Below the pieces are notes generated by a model. It saw nothing but the letters and a program-made list of their open reading frames with translations. It was not told the origin of the DNA and made no database searches. Position numbers and translations under genes: made by a program. Of a stretch of DNA of 64,000 nucleotides, positions 1 to 9,393 are shown in pieces. The first letter of the stretch is position 1, and every line of letters starts with the position of its first letter. The stretch comes from Planctomycetota bacterium (GTDB taxonomy: Bacteria > Planctomycetota > J058 > JAJDCQ01). The stretch is taken from contig JAJDCQ010000039.1 of the NCBI GenBank assembly GCA_029260755.1, positions 1 through 64,000 of the forward strand, in the 5' to 3' direction.

Positions 1-576
1 TTCGAGGCGCCCATGCCGAAGTGGTGATCGCAACGCAACGGGAGAGGGCCGCGCGAGCGGAGCGGCCGCGATGGCCTCGCAAGACAATGGGCCACGCCGT
101 CGGTAGACGCTCGTACTCTTGCCGCGCCGCGGGCTGGCGCACGGCGAGACGCACGACGTTCAGCAGTCGGCGCCGAACGCGCCGTGGAACTGCCCCCCCC
201 CTCCATGAGCGAACCGATGACCGACCGGAGGTTACGAACCGAGTGACTCCGGAGGGGTCTCGCCACGGGAGCGTTCTTCAAAGGACCTCCCCGCGATCGA
301 AGCCCGATCTCCCAGGTCGATCCTGCCCAGCGAGAGGGGTGAAGCTGGTCCACACGCTTGGAGAGGCTCAACTCACTAGGACGGAGTAGGAGGAGGCAAG
401 GCTGCTTCGAGGCAGGGAGTTGGAGCTTAACCTCCAGGCATTAGGGCTAGCCTCAGATCGACCCGTCAAGGCCGACGCGCCACGCGGAGCCGACAGGGGC
501 TGCCGCGATCTCGAGTTTGACGCGCAGGGCGCGGCGCATTGCGACGCGCTCGGGCGGGGCGCCATCATTGGAGACG
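1..576. other. Left-edge stretch without a recognisable gene
   Basis: I see no convincing gene here. The bases at 1-27 read in frame as FEAPMPKW followed by TGA, which could be the last codons of a gene entering from the left, but eight codons cannot prove it. Open frames across 21-389 translate to Arg-rich sequence with no recognisable motif. The base composition looks slightly less GC-rich than the coding DNA downstream, and no RNA gene was recognised. The kinase at 577 begins after this stretch. Confidence 0.3.
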
Positions 577-3500
577 ATGCATCCGAGCCCCGCCTCCGAT
601 CCTCGTCGTCGCCCCGCCCCCACGCCGGCGGAGGGGGCGTCGCCCGATGACCTCGCTCTCGGCCGGAGGCTCGTGAACGAGGGACGGATCGAGGCCGCCG
701 AGCTCGCCCGTCTCCTCGCCGAGCAGCGGCGTCGGCCGGGGATGAGCCTCGGGGCGCTCCTGGCCGAGGCCGGCGTTCTCCCCCCACGAGACGCCGTCGG
801 CTCGGGCCGCGCCCGCGGTCTTCCTCGCCCGGAGGGGGCCAGGCCGACCGTCGCGGTCACGCCTGTCGAGCCGCCGCGCTCGGGCGCGGCTCCCTCGGGA
901 TCGGCCCGCTTCGGGTCTTCGCGCCGGCCGGCGTCCGCCCCGGGCGCCGGGTCGGGTCGGCTCGCTGCCGGGTCATCGGGGCGCCGCCCCGCCGGCGCAT
1001 CCTCGGGCCGGATGCCCGCGGGCGTCGAGGAGGCGCTCGCCGACCCGACCCGACGCCTCGGGCGCTACGTCGTCCTCGAGGAGCTCGGCGCCGGCGGGAT
1101 GGGCGTCGTTCACCGCGGCTTCGACCCGCAGCTCGAGCGCGAGGTCGCGATCAAGGTGCTCACCTCGGTCAGCGACGACCGCCAGCGCGTCCGCTTCGAG
1201 CGCGAGGCGATCGCCGCGGCCCGGCTTCGCCATCCGGGGATCGTCGGCGTCCACGAGGTCGGCGAGCACCTCGGGCGGCCGTTCCTCGTGATGGACCTCG
1301 TCGATGGCGCCAGCCTCGAGGAGCGGCTCACCGCCGGCGCGCTGCCGCCGCGCCGGGTCGCCGAGCTCGTCGAGGAGGCCGCTCGGGCGCTCCACCACGC
1401 CCACGCCGAGGGGATCGTCCACCGCGACGTGAAGCCGGAGAACATCCTCGTCGACGCCCGGGGCCGGGCGCTCGTCACCGACTTCGGCCTCGTCCGCGAC
1501 ATCGGCACGCCGGCGGAGGCCCTCACCGCGACCGGTCAGGTCGTCGGAACCCCCGCCTTCATGGCGCCCGAGCAAGCCGGGCACAGCCGCGGCGAGGTCA
1601 CCCCGGCGACCGACGTCTATGGCCTCGGCGGCGTCCTCTACCGAGCGCTCGTCGGGCACCCGCCTTTCCGCGACTCCGACTTCGTCGTGCTCGTGCGCAA
1701 GCTCCTCTTCGATGAGCCGCCGACGCCGCGGAGCGTGAACCCCGAGGTCCACCCGGACCTCGAGACGATCACCCTTCGCTGCCTCGAGAAGGATCCCGAG
1801 CGCCGCTACCCGAGCGCCGAGGCGCTCGCCGACGACCTCCGTCGCTTCTGCGACGGCGAGCTCATCCGGGCACGCCCCGTCGGGGGCCTCGAGCGGGCGC
1901 GCCGCTGGGCGCGCCGGCATCGCCTCGCGACCGGCGCGGCGATCGCCGCGGGCGCCGCCGCGATCGGTGGTCTCGTGGCGCTCACGGCGCTCCTCGGCGA
2001 GGTGGAGCGCCGGGTCGAGGAGGGCCAGGCGGCGGTCGTCGCCCAGGCTCGGGCGGAGGCGTGGGCCGAGGCCGAGCGGACGGCGGCGGCGTTCGCCGAC
2101 GCCCGATCCGTCGCCCTTCCCGACGGCGCCGGCCCCGAGGAGCGCCGGGCCGCGCAGGATGAGCTCCTCGCCGTCGGCCTGGATGCGGTCGCCGCCACCG
2201 CGACCCTGCGCGCGCTCGCCCTCGGCGACGCCGAGGCGCGGCGAGCCGCGTTCGAGGCGTCGATGGCCTACGGCCAGGTCGCCCTCGACGCCGAGCAGTG
2301 GAGCGTCGCGGCGAGCAGCTTCGAGCGGGCCGTCGGGCTCGCCGGCGGGAGCGACGAGGCCGGGCTCGCCCGGGCGGCGAAGGCGCGGGTCGAGACGGAG
2401 CGACGGTCCGCGGCGACCGCGCGCCGTGAAGCCGTCGCGGCGATCCTCGAGGACGCCCGCCGGGGACGCCTCGACGAGCGTCCCGACGGCTACCAGTCGG
2501 CCCTCTTCGCGCTCGTCCGGGAGGCGGACGCCCAGACGGTCGGCCAGATCGGCGACGCGCTCGACGAGGTGACCGACGAGCTGCGCGCCGTGATCCGCTC
2601 GATGTACAACGCGGCCGCCCGGCCGCGAGCCGCGGATGCCCAGGCGGGCGACGCCGAGATCGTCGGCCTCGCCGTCGCCGTCGACCGATGGCTGTCCCTC
2701 CCCCCCGGCGAGGAGCTCGACCCGGCGGCGCGCGCCGTGATCGACCGCGCGGCGCGACGCCTCGAGCGGTGGGACCGGCTCGACCGGCCGCCCGGGACGC
2801 CGGCCCCGCCGGCGCGAGTGGCCCGGATCATCGGAGCGGCTCAGGGGCGCCGCCTCGGGCGGCCGCGGGCGATCCTGGCGCGGCTCTGCTGCGAGGCGCT
2901 CGGACGGATCGGTCGGCGCGAAGGCGCCCTCGGCCCGCTGGTGCGCTACCTCGGCGTCGAGCGCGACGGGGAGCGGTCCGTCGCGGCGGGCGCCGCCCTC
3001 TGCCTCCTCGGCGGGTCCGAGGCGCGGCGCGCGGTGGTCGCGGCGATCGACTCCTTCCGCCGGATCGGCGTCTTCGTCGACCGGATCACGCCGCTCCTCG
3101 CCAGCAGCTTCGCCGACGCCGGCGAGCTGGAGCTGCAGGGGGAGACGCTCGATGCCTACCTCGACCGCGGTTGGACACGTCGGAGCGAGGGCGATCTGCC
3201 CGGCGCGCTCCGCGACTACGACCGCGCCGTCGCCCTCTGGCCGGACGCATCCGAGGCGTGGCGGCAGCGGGGGCTCACTCGACACGATGACGGCGACCTC
3301 CGGGCGGCCCTCTCCGACCTCGACCGGGCCGTCCAGCTCGAGCCGGGAATCTCGCTGAGCTGGGCGACCCGCGCCATGGTCCGGGCGGCGGGGCGCGACT
3401 GGGACGGCGCGTTCGCCGACGCGACCCGGGCGATCGACCTCGACCCCGACGACGCCTCCGCCTACGAGCTCCGCGGCAGCATCCGGCGCCGGCAGGGGGA

Positions 3501-4863
3501 CCTCGACGGGGCGATCACCGACCTGACGGCGTCGATCGAACGCGACGCCGGCTTCGCGATCGCCTGGCGCGAGCGGGCGAGCGCTCGAGCCGCCGCGGGC
3601 GACGTCGAGGGCGCGCTGGCCGACGCGGGCGGCGCGATCGATGCGGACCCGGGCGATGCGGAGAGCTGGTCGTTCCGCGGGGACCTCCGCGCGGATGCCG
3701 AGGACTTCGCCGGCGCCATCGCCGACCTCACCCACGCCGTCGAGCTCGAGCCGAGCGAGGCGACCCACTGGATCGAGCGCGGACGCGCCCGGCTCCGGAG
3801 CGGCGACGCCGGCGGCGCGATCGTCGACCTCGATCAGGCGATCGAGCTCGACCCGCAGACCCCTTCGGCGTGGGCGCGGCGGGCGGCCTGCAAGCTCGAG
3901 CTCGGCGACCTCGCGGGCGCCGTCGCCGACTACGACCGCGTCCTCGAGCTCGACCCGGGCCGGACGATGGACCGGAGCAACCGGGCCGGCGTGAAGGGGC
4001 AGCTCGGCGACGACGCCGGCGCCGCGAAGGACCTCGAGGTGTGCCTCGCCGAGGACCCGCGCAACGAGGTGATGTATCGGCTCAACCTCGGCGTCGTCCT
4101 CTACCGCCTCGGGCAGGCGCGGCGCGCGATCGACCACCTCGACCGCGTCATCGAGCGCGCCCCCGACCGAGGGCCGGCCTGGAACTACCGGGGCATCTGT
4201 CGGGCCGCCCTCGGCGACTTCGATGGCGCGATCGAGGATCTCGTCCGCTCGGTGGAGCTGCTGCCCGACGACCCGTTCACCTGGAGCAACCTCGGCCTCA
4301 TCCGCCGGGACGCGGGCGACCTCGAGGGCGCGCTCGCCGCCCTCGACCGGGCGATCGAGCTCGAGCCCAACGACGCCCACGGCTGGTTCAACCGGGCGCT
4401 CATCAAGGGCGACCTCGACGATCCGGAGGGAGCGATCGCCGACCAGACGCGCGCGATCGAGCTCGATCCGCGCATCTCGAAGGCGTGGGCCCATCGCGGG
4501 ATGGTGCGTTCCCAGCTCGACGAGTACGAGAAGGCGCTCGAGGACTGCGAGCGGGCGATCGCGATCGACCCCGAGGGCGCCGTCGACGCGTTCGAGATCA
4601 AGGGTCGGATCCTCTCGGAGCTGAAGCGGTGGAAGCCGGCGCTCGTCGCCATCGAGGAGAGCCTGAAGCGAGCGCCCGGGCGGGCGAGCTCGTTCGAGGC
4701 GCGCGGCCTGATCAAGGTCGGGCTCGGCGACCCCGAGGGGGCGATCGCGGACCTCTCCCGCTACGTCGAGCTGACCGACGATGAGAGCGACCCCGACGTC
4801 GTCGCGGCCCGCGCCGAGATCGAGAGGCTCCTGAGCCCGCCGCCACCCGACCCCGACGAGTGA
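577..4863 (+). CDS. Membrane Ser/Thr protein kinase with long C-terminal TPR array
   Basis: Eukaryotic-type (Hanks) protein kinase of about 1428 residues. The N-terminal 140 residues are low complexity (Gly/Ser/Arg/Pro). The kinase domain starts near residue 162 with a GAGGMG glycine loop, followed by the ATP-binding lysine K193 (VAIK), catalytic HRDVKPEN (D284) and DFG (D302). A hydrophobic segment at about 449-472 should be a membrane helix. A helical, partly HEAT-like region follows, and from about 856 to the end there are roughly 15 TPR units of the DLxGAxxDxxRAxELDP type. The frame is open from 517, but ATG 577 has GGAG just upstream and precedes the kinase-typical part, so I chose it. 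The stop overlaps the next start by 4 bases. It probably phosphorylates Ser/Thr in signalling, with the TPRs docking partners; targets are unknown. Confidence 0.9.
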   Translation: MHPSPASDPRRRPAPTPAEGASPDDLALGRRLVNEGRIEAAELARLLAEQRRRPGMSLGALLAEAGVLPPRDAVGSGRARGLPRPEGARPTVAVTPVEPPRSGAAPSGSARFGSSRRPASAPGAGSGRLAAGSSGRRPAGASSGRMPAGVEEALADPTRRLGRYVVLEELGAGGMGVVHRGFDPQLEREVAIKVLTSVSDDRQRVRFEREAIAAARLRHPGIVGVHEVGEHLGRPFLVMDLVDGASLEERLTAGALPPRRVAELVEEAARALHHAHAEGIVHRDVKPENILVDARGRALVTDFGLVRDIGTPAEALTATGQVVGTPAFMAPEQAGHSRGEVTPATDVYGLGGVLYRALVGHPPFRDSDFVVLVRKLLFDEPPTPRSVNPEVHPDLETITLRCLEKDPERRYPSAEALADDLRRFCDGELIRARPVGGLERARRWARRHRLATGAAIAAGAAAIGGLVALTALLGEVERRVEEGQAAVVAQARAEAWAEAERTAAAFADARSVALPDGAGPEERRAAQDELLAVGLDAVAATATLRALALGDAEARRAAFEASMAYGQVALDAEQWSVAASSFERAVGLAGGSDEAGLARAAKARVETERRSAATARREAVAAILEDARRGRLDERPDGYQSALFALVREADAQTVGQIGDALDEVTDELRAVIRSMYNAAARPRAADAQAGDAEIVGLAVAVDRWLSLPPGEELDPAARAVIDRAARRLERWDRLDRPPGTPAPPARVARIIGAAQGRRLGRPRAILARLCCEALGRIGRREGALGPLVRYLGVERDGERSVAAGAALCLLGGSEARRAVVAAIDSFRRIGVFVDRITPLLASSFADAGELELQGETLDAYLDRGWTRRSEGDLPGALRDYDRAVALWPDASEAWRQRGLTRHDDGDLRAALSDLDRAVQLEPGISLSWATRAMVRAAGRDWDGAFADATRAIDLDPDDASAYELRGSIRRRQGDLDGAITDLTASIERDAGFAIAWRERASARAAAGDVEGALADAGGAIDADPGDAESWSFRGDLRADAEDFAGAIADLTHAVELEPSEATHWIERGRARLRSGDAGGAIVDLDQAIELDPQTPSAWARRAACKLELGDLAGAVADYDRVLELDPGRTMDRSNRAGVKGQLGDDAGAAKDLEVCLAEDPRNEVMYRLNLGVVLYRLGQARRAIDHLDRVIERAPDRGPAWNYRGICRAALGDFDGAIEDLVRSVELLPDDPFTWSNLGLIRRDAGDLEGALAALDRAIELEPNDAHGWFNRALIKGDLDDPEGAIADQTRAIELDPRISKAWAHRGMVRSQLDEYEKALEDCERAIAIDPEGAVDAFEIKGRILSELKRWKPALVAIEESLKRAPGRASSFEARGLIKVGLGDPEGAIADLSRYVELTDDESDPDVVAARAEIERLLSPPPPDPDE

Positions 4864-5636
4864 TCGCCACGCGCGACATGCTCCGGTGGTTCGCCGCGTG
4901 GAACGCCCGTTGGGGGGCGCCGAACGGGGGACCCCGGCTCCCTCGAGGGCTCCGCTGGCTCGACCGAACGGTCTGGCGGAGGCGACGGCGCGGACCGTTC
5001 GCGTTTCAGACGAACTCCTCGACGCGCCAGTTCGAATACCCGTGGGCCTACGACGCCGTCGTCCGCGCCGGCGGCCCGCTCGAGATCGTCGAGATCGGCG
5101 GCGGGCTCTCGGGCCTCCAGTTCGTCCTCGCGGCCGAGGGGCATCGGGTGACCAACGTCGACCCCGGCCGCGGCTGGCGCGTCTCCGCGGATGAGCACGC
5201 CGCTCTCTGCCAGGCGTTCGCTGCCCCGGTGCGCCTCGTCACCGAGACGGTCGAACGGGCGGCGCTGCCGGACGCGAGCGCCGACGTCGTCGTGAGCGTG
5301 TCGGTGCTCGAGCACCTCGGCGACGACGAGATCGCGGCGATCGCGGCGGCGCTTCCCCGCGTGCTCCGTCCGGGTGGGCGGCTCGTCCTCACCGCCGATC
5401 TCTTCCTCGACATCGAGCCGTTCGACCGCGCGCCCCGGAATCGTTGGGGGAGGAACGTCGACCTCTGCCGGTTCCTCGCCGACTCCGGGCTCCGGCTCGT
5501 CCTCGGCGAGCGGTCCCAGCTCCACGGGTTCCCCGAGTTCGACCCCGACGGCGTCCTGGCCGCGCTGCCCCGGTTCGTGGAGAGCGAGCAGTACCCGCAT
5601 CTGGCCCAGTGCCTCGTCGCCGAACGTCGCGACTGA
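4860..5636 (+). CDS. Class I SAM-dependent methyltransferase
   Basis: A 258-residue Rossmann-type methyltransferase. Motif I is visible at about 76-85 (EIVEIGGGLSG), with an acidic residue ending strand 2 (D101) that normally contacts the ribose of SAM. The post-motif region reads DVVVSVSVLEHLGDDE, followed by LRPGGRLVLTAD, typical of the methyltransferase type 11/25 families. The GTG start overlaps the kinase stop (GTGA), implying translational coupling; an ATG at 4878 is a possible alternative start. No signal peptide or membrane helix is seen, so it should be cytoplasmic. The substrate cannot be inferred, and its coupling to a kinase gene suggests only co-expression. Confidence 0.85.
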   Translation: MIATRDMLRWFAAWNARWGAPNGGPRLPRGLRWLDRTVWRRRRRGPFAFQTNSSTRQFEYPWAYDAVVRAGGPLEIVEIGGGLSGLQFVLAAEGHRVTNVDPGRGWRVSADEHAALCQAFAAPVRLVTETVERAALPDASADVVVSVSVLEHLGDDEIAAIAAALPRVLRPGGRLVLTADLFLDIEPFDRAPRNRWGRNVDLCRFLADSGLRLVLGERSQLHGFPEFDPDGVLAALPRFVESEQYPHLAQCLVAERRD

Positions 5637-5727
5637 CCTCGCCTCGTTACCGCGGCGTTACCATCCCCGACGCGCCCTCGCCTGTGTCTCTCCTGGGAAG
5701 TGAACCCCCTCACTCAAGGAGACACCC

Positions 5728-7323
5728 ATGCGATCCCGCTCCCTTCTGATTCCGCTCACCCTCGCCCTGCTCGTCCCGGCCGCCGCGGCCCGGGCCGACG
5801 GCGACGACGAGAACCCGCACGTCTGGAGGCCGCGAACGAAGTCGGTCGCCGTGTTCAAGAACGGCCTCGGCTTCTTCATGCGCGAGGGCGAGGTGGAGCT
5901 GCGCGACGGCTGGGCCGCCGCCGACGCCGTCCCGCCGGCCACCTTCGGCACGCTCGCGATCTACAGCCACGACGAGGGCCAGGAGGTCGACGTCGTCGGC
6001 TCGGGCCCGGGCGAGATCGTCGAGTTCGACGGCGTCGATGCGGCGGACGACGACGCCACCCGCCGGCGCCGCCTCGAGGGCTACCAGAACCTCGAGGTCG
6101 AGCTCGTCTACGAGCGACACGACCGGGAGCTGCGGGCGTCGGGCGAGCTCGTCTCGGTCGGCCCCGAGTTCGCGATCCTCGAGCGCAGCGACGGAACCCA
6201 CGCGGTCCCGATCTCGGGGATCACCCGCCTTCAGCTCCTCGGCCTGCCGCTGCGCGTCCACGTGGCCGCCGACGGGAAGAAGGATTCAGCCAGGAAGAAG
6301 GCCACCCTCGGGATGGCCTATCTCCGCAAGGGCATCACCTGGATCCCGGAGTACAGCCTCAAGGTCATCGACGACGAGCACGCCGAGCTGGTCCTGCGCG
6401 GCACCGTCGTCAACGAGGCGGAGGACATCATCCACGGCCGGGTCAGCCTGGTCGTCGGCGTGCCCCACTTCGCCCACAGCAGCTATCTGAGCCCGATCGC
6501 CGTCGGGCAGACGATCCGGGCGATCGGCTCGGCCGTCGCCCCGGCGGCGCTGCGCGGCCAGATCATGAACCGGGCGGCGATCGCGAGCAACGCGTTCCAG
6601 GCCGACCAGTTCGCCCACGGCGGCGGCGGCGACGGCGGTGTCGTCGAGCAGCCGGCCGGCGGCGCCAGCGGCGACCCGAGCGCGGCGGCCGGCAACGTCC
6701 CGGTCGAGAGCAACGCGGCCGGCACCGACTACACCGTCTACACGATCGAGGACCTGACGATCCGCCGCGGCGAGAAGGCGATCGTGACCCTCTTCAAGGC
6801 GACGATCCGCTACGACCACATCTACCGCTGGACGCCGCCCGGGGCGCTCGAGCACTTCCTCGTCCTGAAGAACGACACCGACACCGCGTGGACGACCGGC
6901 CCGTGCGTCGCGATCAGCGGGAGCCACCCCCTCGGCGAGGACCTGATCCGCTACACGCCCAAGGGCGGCCGCTGCGAGTATCAGGTCACGACGGCCGTGA
7001 ACGTCGCCCACGAGGCGACCGAGCGCGAGGTCGACCGCAAGCTCAAGGCGCACTCGATCCACCGCGACCTCCACCTCGACCTCGTGACGCTCGAGGGCGA
7101 GGTGCGCCTCAAGAACTTCGAGAAGCGCCCGGTGCGCGTCGTCATCACGAAGCAGGTGGCGGGGCGGCCGACGTCCGCGACCGACGAGGGGAAGACCTCG
7201 ATCGACCCGACCCAGCTCCAGCTCACCAAGCGCCACGGCGCCGTCCGCTGGTCGATCGACGTAGGACCGGGCGAGAGCAAGGTCCTCCGCTACCGCTACG
7301 AGCGCTACGTCCCCTCGAGCTAG
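5728..7323 (+). CDS. Secreted DUF4139-like protein
   Basis: A 531-residue protein with a clear signal peptide (RSRSLLIPLTLALLVPAAAARA, cleavage after about residue 23). The body is rich in beta strands. The C-terminal half (about 330-531) resembles DUF4139/mucoidy-inhibitor-A-like proteins: a long beta region with an RRGEKA...VTLFKATIRYDHIYRW stretch, then N-V-A-H-E and an ending of the type WSIDVGPGESKVLRYRYERYV, which is characteristic of that family. There is an AGGAGA ribosome site just before ATG 5728. It stands alone; the next gene converges on it. The family assignment is inferred by eye, and its biochemical function is unknown. Confidence 0.7.
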   Translation: MRSRSLLIPLTLALLVPAAAARADGDDENPHVWRPRTKSVAVFKNGLGFFMREGEVELRDGWAAADAVPPATFGTLAIYSHDEGQEVDVVGSGPGEIVEFDGVDAADDDATRRRRLEGYQNLEVELVYERHDRELRASGELVSVGPEFAILERSDGTHAVPISGITRLQLLGLPLRVHVAADGKKDSARKKATLGMAYLRKGITWIPEYSLKVIDDEHAELVLRGTVVNEAEDIIHGRVSLVVGVPHFAHSSYLSPIAVGQTIRAIGSAVAPAALRGQIMNRAAIASNAFQADQFAHGGGGDGGVVEQPAGGASGDPSAAAGNVPVESNAAGTDYTVYTIEDLTIRRGEKAIVTLFKATIRYDHIYRWTPPGALEHFLVLKNDTDTAWTTGPCVAISGSHPLGEDLIRYTPKGGRCEYQVTTAVNVAHEATEREVDRKLKAHSIHRDLHLDLVTLEGEVRLKNFEKRPVRVVITKQVAGRPTSATDEGKTSIDPTQLQLTKRHGAVRWSIDVGPGESKVLRYRYERYVPSS

Positions 7324-7359
7324 TCCCGCATCGGGGCGATCAAGCTGGCTCAGGTGACC

Positions 7360-7630
7360 GCGGACTCACCGCCTTCGCCTTCGGCGAAGAGGATGAAACC
7401 ACGGAGACACGGAGGGCACGGAGGACTCACGGAGAGAGACGCGACCAGCTCAGCCGGGGTTGGTTGGCTTCGCCTCCGCCGAGGGGATGAATCCACGGAG
7501 GCACCGAGGCACGGAGGAGCCTCGGAGGGGATCCGGGTCTTCGACCGCTCGGCGCGCCCTCCGTGAATCCTCCGTGTTCTCTGTGCCTCCGTGGTGACAT
7601 CCTGCTCGCCGAAGGCGAGCCCGTCGGCAC
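7360..7630. repeat. CACGGAGG-type tandem/inverted repeat (family A, copy 1)
   Basis: Short degenerate tandem units of the form CACGGAGG or CACGGAGA occur at about 7399-7436 and again at 7493-7517. They are followed by the inverted form (CCTCCGTG) at 7558-7593. Both ends carry a CTTCGGCGAAG or CGCCGAAGGCG palindrome next to GAGGATGA or CATCCT. The repeat fills the gap between two convergent genes. A second copy lies at 53035-53245. In RNA the arms would form a long imperfect hairpin, so a bidirectional terminator role is possible. Confidence 0.8.
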
Positions 7631-7659
7631 CTGAACGAGCTTGATAGCCCCTATGCGGG

Positions 7660-9393
7660 TCAGTCCTCATCCTCGTCGTCCGAGCCCGCGTCGGCGTCGT
7701 CGATCCGCCGCCAGGTGATCCGGCAGTGGTGAGCGACGCCGGACGACGGGGCCCGGACGACGCGCAGCTCGAGGCGGTCGAGCTCGCGGGTGCCGGGGAC
7801 GGTCTCGATGACGCCCTCGACCTCGGATCCGTCCTCGCGCTCGCTCCGCTCGATCCGCCAGCGGTCGGCGCCGTCGGCGCGGAGCAGCGCCCGGGCGTGG
7901 TCATCGCGGACCTCGAGGGGGAACGCGCGCAGGGTGCCCTCGTGGACGTACGCCTCGATGGCGGGGATGGTCAGCTCGAGTCTTCCGGCGTCGGCGGGGT
8001 GAGCCTCGCCGCGCCGGCGGATGAGCTCCCAGGGGAACTCCTCGCCGAGCCCCGCGCGGATCGCGGTCGAGAGCGCGGCGAGGGCCGCCTCGTTCTCGGC
8101 CGCCTCGACCTTCTCGCCGAGGCTGGCCCGGACGAGCGCGTCGAGGTCGAGCGAGATGAAGCCGCGCCGTCTCACCGGAACATCCGCGAGAGTGACCGAC
8201 TCCTCGAGGGCGGGCTGCCCGTCGGATGCGACCCGGCCGACCCGCGCCGACAGCTCGGTGAAGCGGGCGTCCCAGCCGTCGTTGGCCGCGTCTCGCTCCG
8301 CGCGGACGATGCCCTCGAGGGCGACCCGGCCGGCGACGAGGTCCTCGTCGCCGTCGCCCTCGGCGGGGCGACGCGCCTCGACCTCGACGGCGACGCGGAA
8401 GCGCTTCACGATCGGCGCCCGGGCGGCCCGGAGGCGCGCGATCGCGGGGCCGCCGGCCACGCGGCGGATGACGTCGGTGCGGACGAGCCGGTTCTCGTGC
8501 TCGCCGCGGCGGAGGACGAGCCGGAGCTCGCTCCGCGCCTCGACGATGCGGGCGGCCTTGCGGTCGAACACGATCCGCCGCTCACTCTCGTGGGCGGCCC
8601 CCTCGATCGCGAACGAGGCCTGGATCCAGCGGCCGCCCTGGGGCAGGCCGTCGTGGAGGTGCTTGTCCGGCTTGAACTCGAACCCGCTCGCGAGCTTCAC
8701 GTCCACGAGGCGCGCCTCGATGGTAACGAGGCCGTCGTCGGTCTGCTCGACGATCCGGTAGCGCTCGCGCAGGTCGAGCCGGACGTAGTCGCCCTCCCAG
8801 CCCTCGCCCGGCACCATGACCCGGGTCGTGGCGATCCACTCGTGGGCGGGGCGATCGGACAGGATCCCGGCGTTCAGGAACGAGCCGTAGTCGAGGTCGA
8901 TCAGGGCGCGCTTGCGGATCGCGGCCGGCGCCTCGGGGAGGCCGCCCCAGCCGCCCGGGCCGTCCCAGGCGAGGGCGCCGGTCGGACCGACGACGCCGTT
9001 CTCGGCGAGGCCGATCCGGTCGGTCGGGATCTCCCAGCTCGCCTCCGGCGTCGCTCCGCCGAGGACGGCGCCGCTCGCCGTGAGCGACGAGCGTGCGCCG
9101 GCGATCGCGACGGTGATGGGCGAGGCGCCCTCGATCGGGTCGCCCGCGGCCACGACGAGCTCGAGGGCGAGGTCGGACCGCCAGTGCAGATCGAAGACCT
9201 GCCCGGCCGTCTTCTTCCGTCCGGGCCAGACGGTGTCGCTCTCGAGGGTGATCTCGGTCTCGTAGACCTCCTCGCGACCCGGGTCGAAGCGGTAGCGGAG
9301 GGCCGGCGCGTCGTCGTCGGCGCGGGCGCTCGCCGCGGTGAAGGCCATCGCCGCGACGATGGCCACGGCGGTGGTTCTTGCGGGCGTTCTCAT
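7660..9393 (-). CDS. Secreted hypothetical protein, paralogue of the upstream gene
   Basis: A 577-residue protein with a signal peptide (VAIVAAMAFTAASARA) and an acidic C-terminus (DADAGSDDEDED). I do not recognise a named family. It is clearly paralogous to the protein at 9390-11234. Shared stretches include a LRYRFDPGREEVYE start of the mature chain, RKRALIDLD near residue 160, VPGEGWEGDYV...LRERYR near 190-210, and a WELIRR or WEIVRR motif near 440. Its start overlaps the upstream stop by 4 bases (ATGA), so the pair is translationally coupled at the end of the ECF operon beginning near 13404. It probably acts in the periplasm or outside the cell; function unknown. Confidence 0.8.
   Translation of the reverse strand: MRTPARTTAVAIVAAMAFTAASARADDDAPALRYRFDPGREEVYETEITLESDTVWPGRKKTAGQVFDLHWRSDLALELVVAAGDPIEGASPITVAIAGARSSLTASGAVLGGATPEASWEIPTDRIGLAENGVVGPTGALAWDGPGGWGGLPEAPAAIRKRALIDLDYGSFLNAGILSDRPAHEWIATTRVMVPGEGWEGDYVRLDLRERYRIVEQTDDGLVTIEARLVDVKLASGFEFKPDKHLHDGLPQGGRWIQASFAIEGAAHESERRIVFDRKAARIVEARSELRLVLRRGEHENRLVRTDVIRRVAGGPAIARLRAARAPIVKRFRVAVEVEARRPAEGDGDEDLVAGRVALEGIVRAERDAANDGWDARFTELSARVGRVASDGQPALEESVTLADVPVRRRGFISLDLDALVRASLGEKVEAAENEAALAALSTAIRAGLGEEFPWELIRRRGEAHPADAGRLELTIPAIEAYVHEGTLRAFPLEVRDDHARALLRADGADRWRIERSEREDGSEVEGVIETVPGTRELDRLELRVVRAPSSGVAHHCRITWRRIDDADAGSDDEDED

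Noticed and set aside
1..516. Coding frame at 21-389
   Set aside because: Arg-rich low-complexity translation with no homology, ribosome site or codon pattern resembling the neighbours.
973..4494. Long minus-strand open frame opposite the kinase-TPR gene
   Set aside because: It is a GC-rich shadow of the real gene, has no recognisable domain and is rich in Arg/Gly/Pro. The same applies to the other long antisense frames, such as those opposite 13542-20840, 24932-29737, 37995-44528 and 46471-51372.
7391..7605. CRISPR array
   Set aside because: The CACGGAGG units are 8-11 bases, adjacent to one another and inverted at the far end. There are no uniform repeats of 23-37 bases, no unique spacers and no cas genes.
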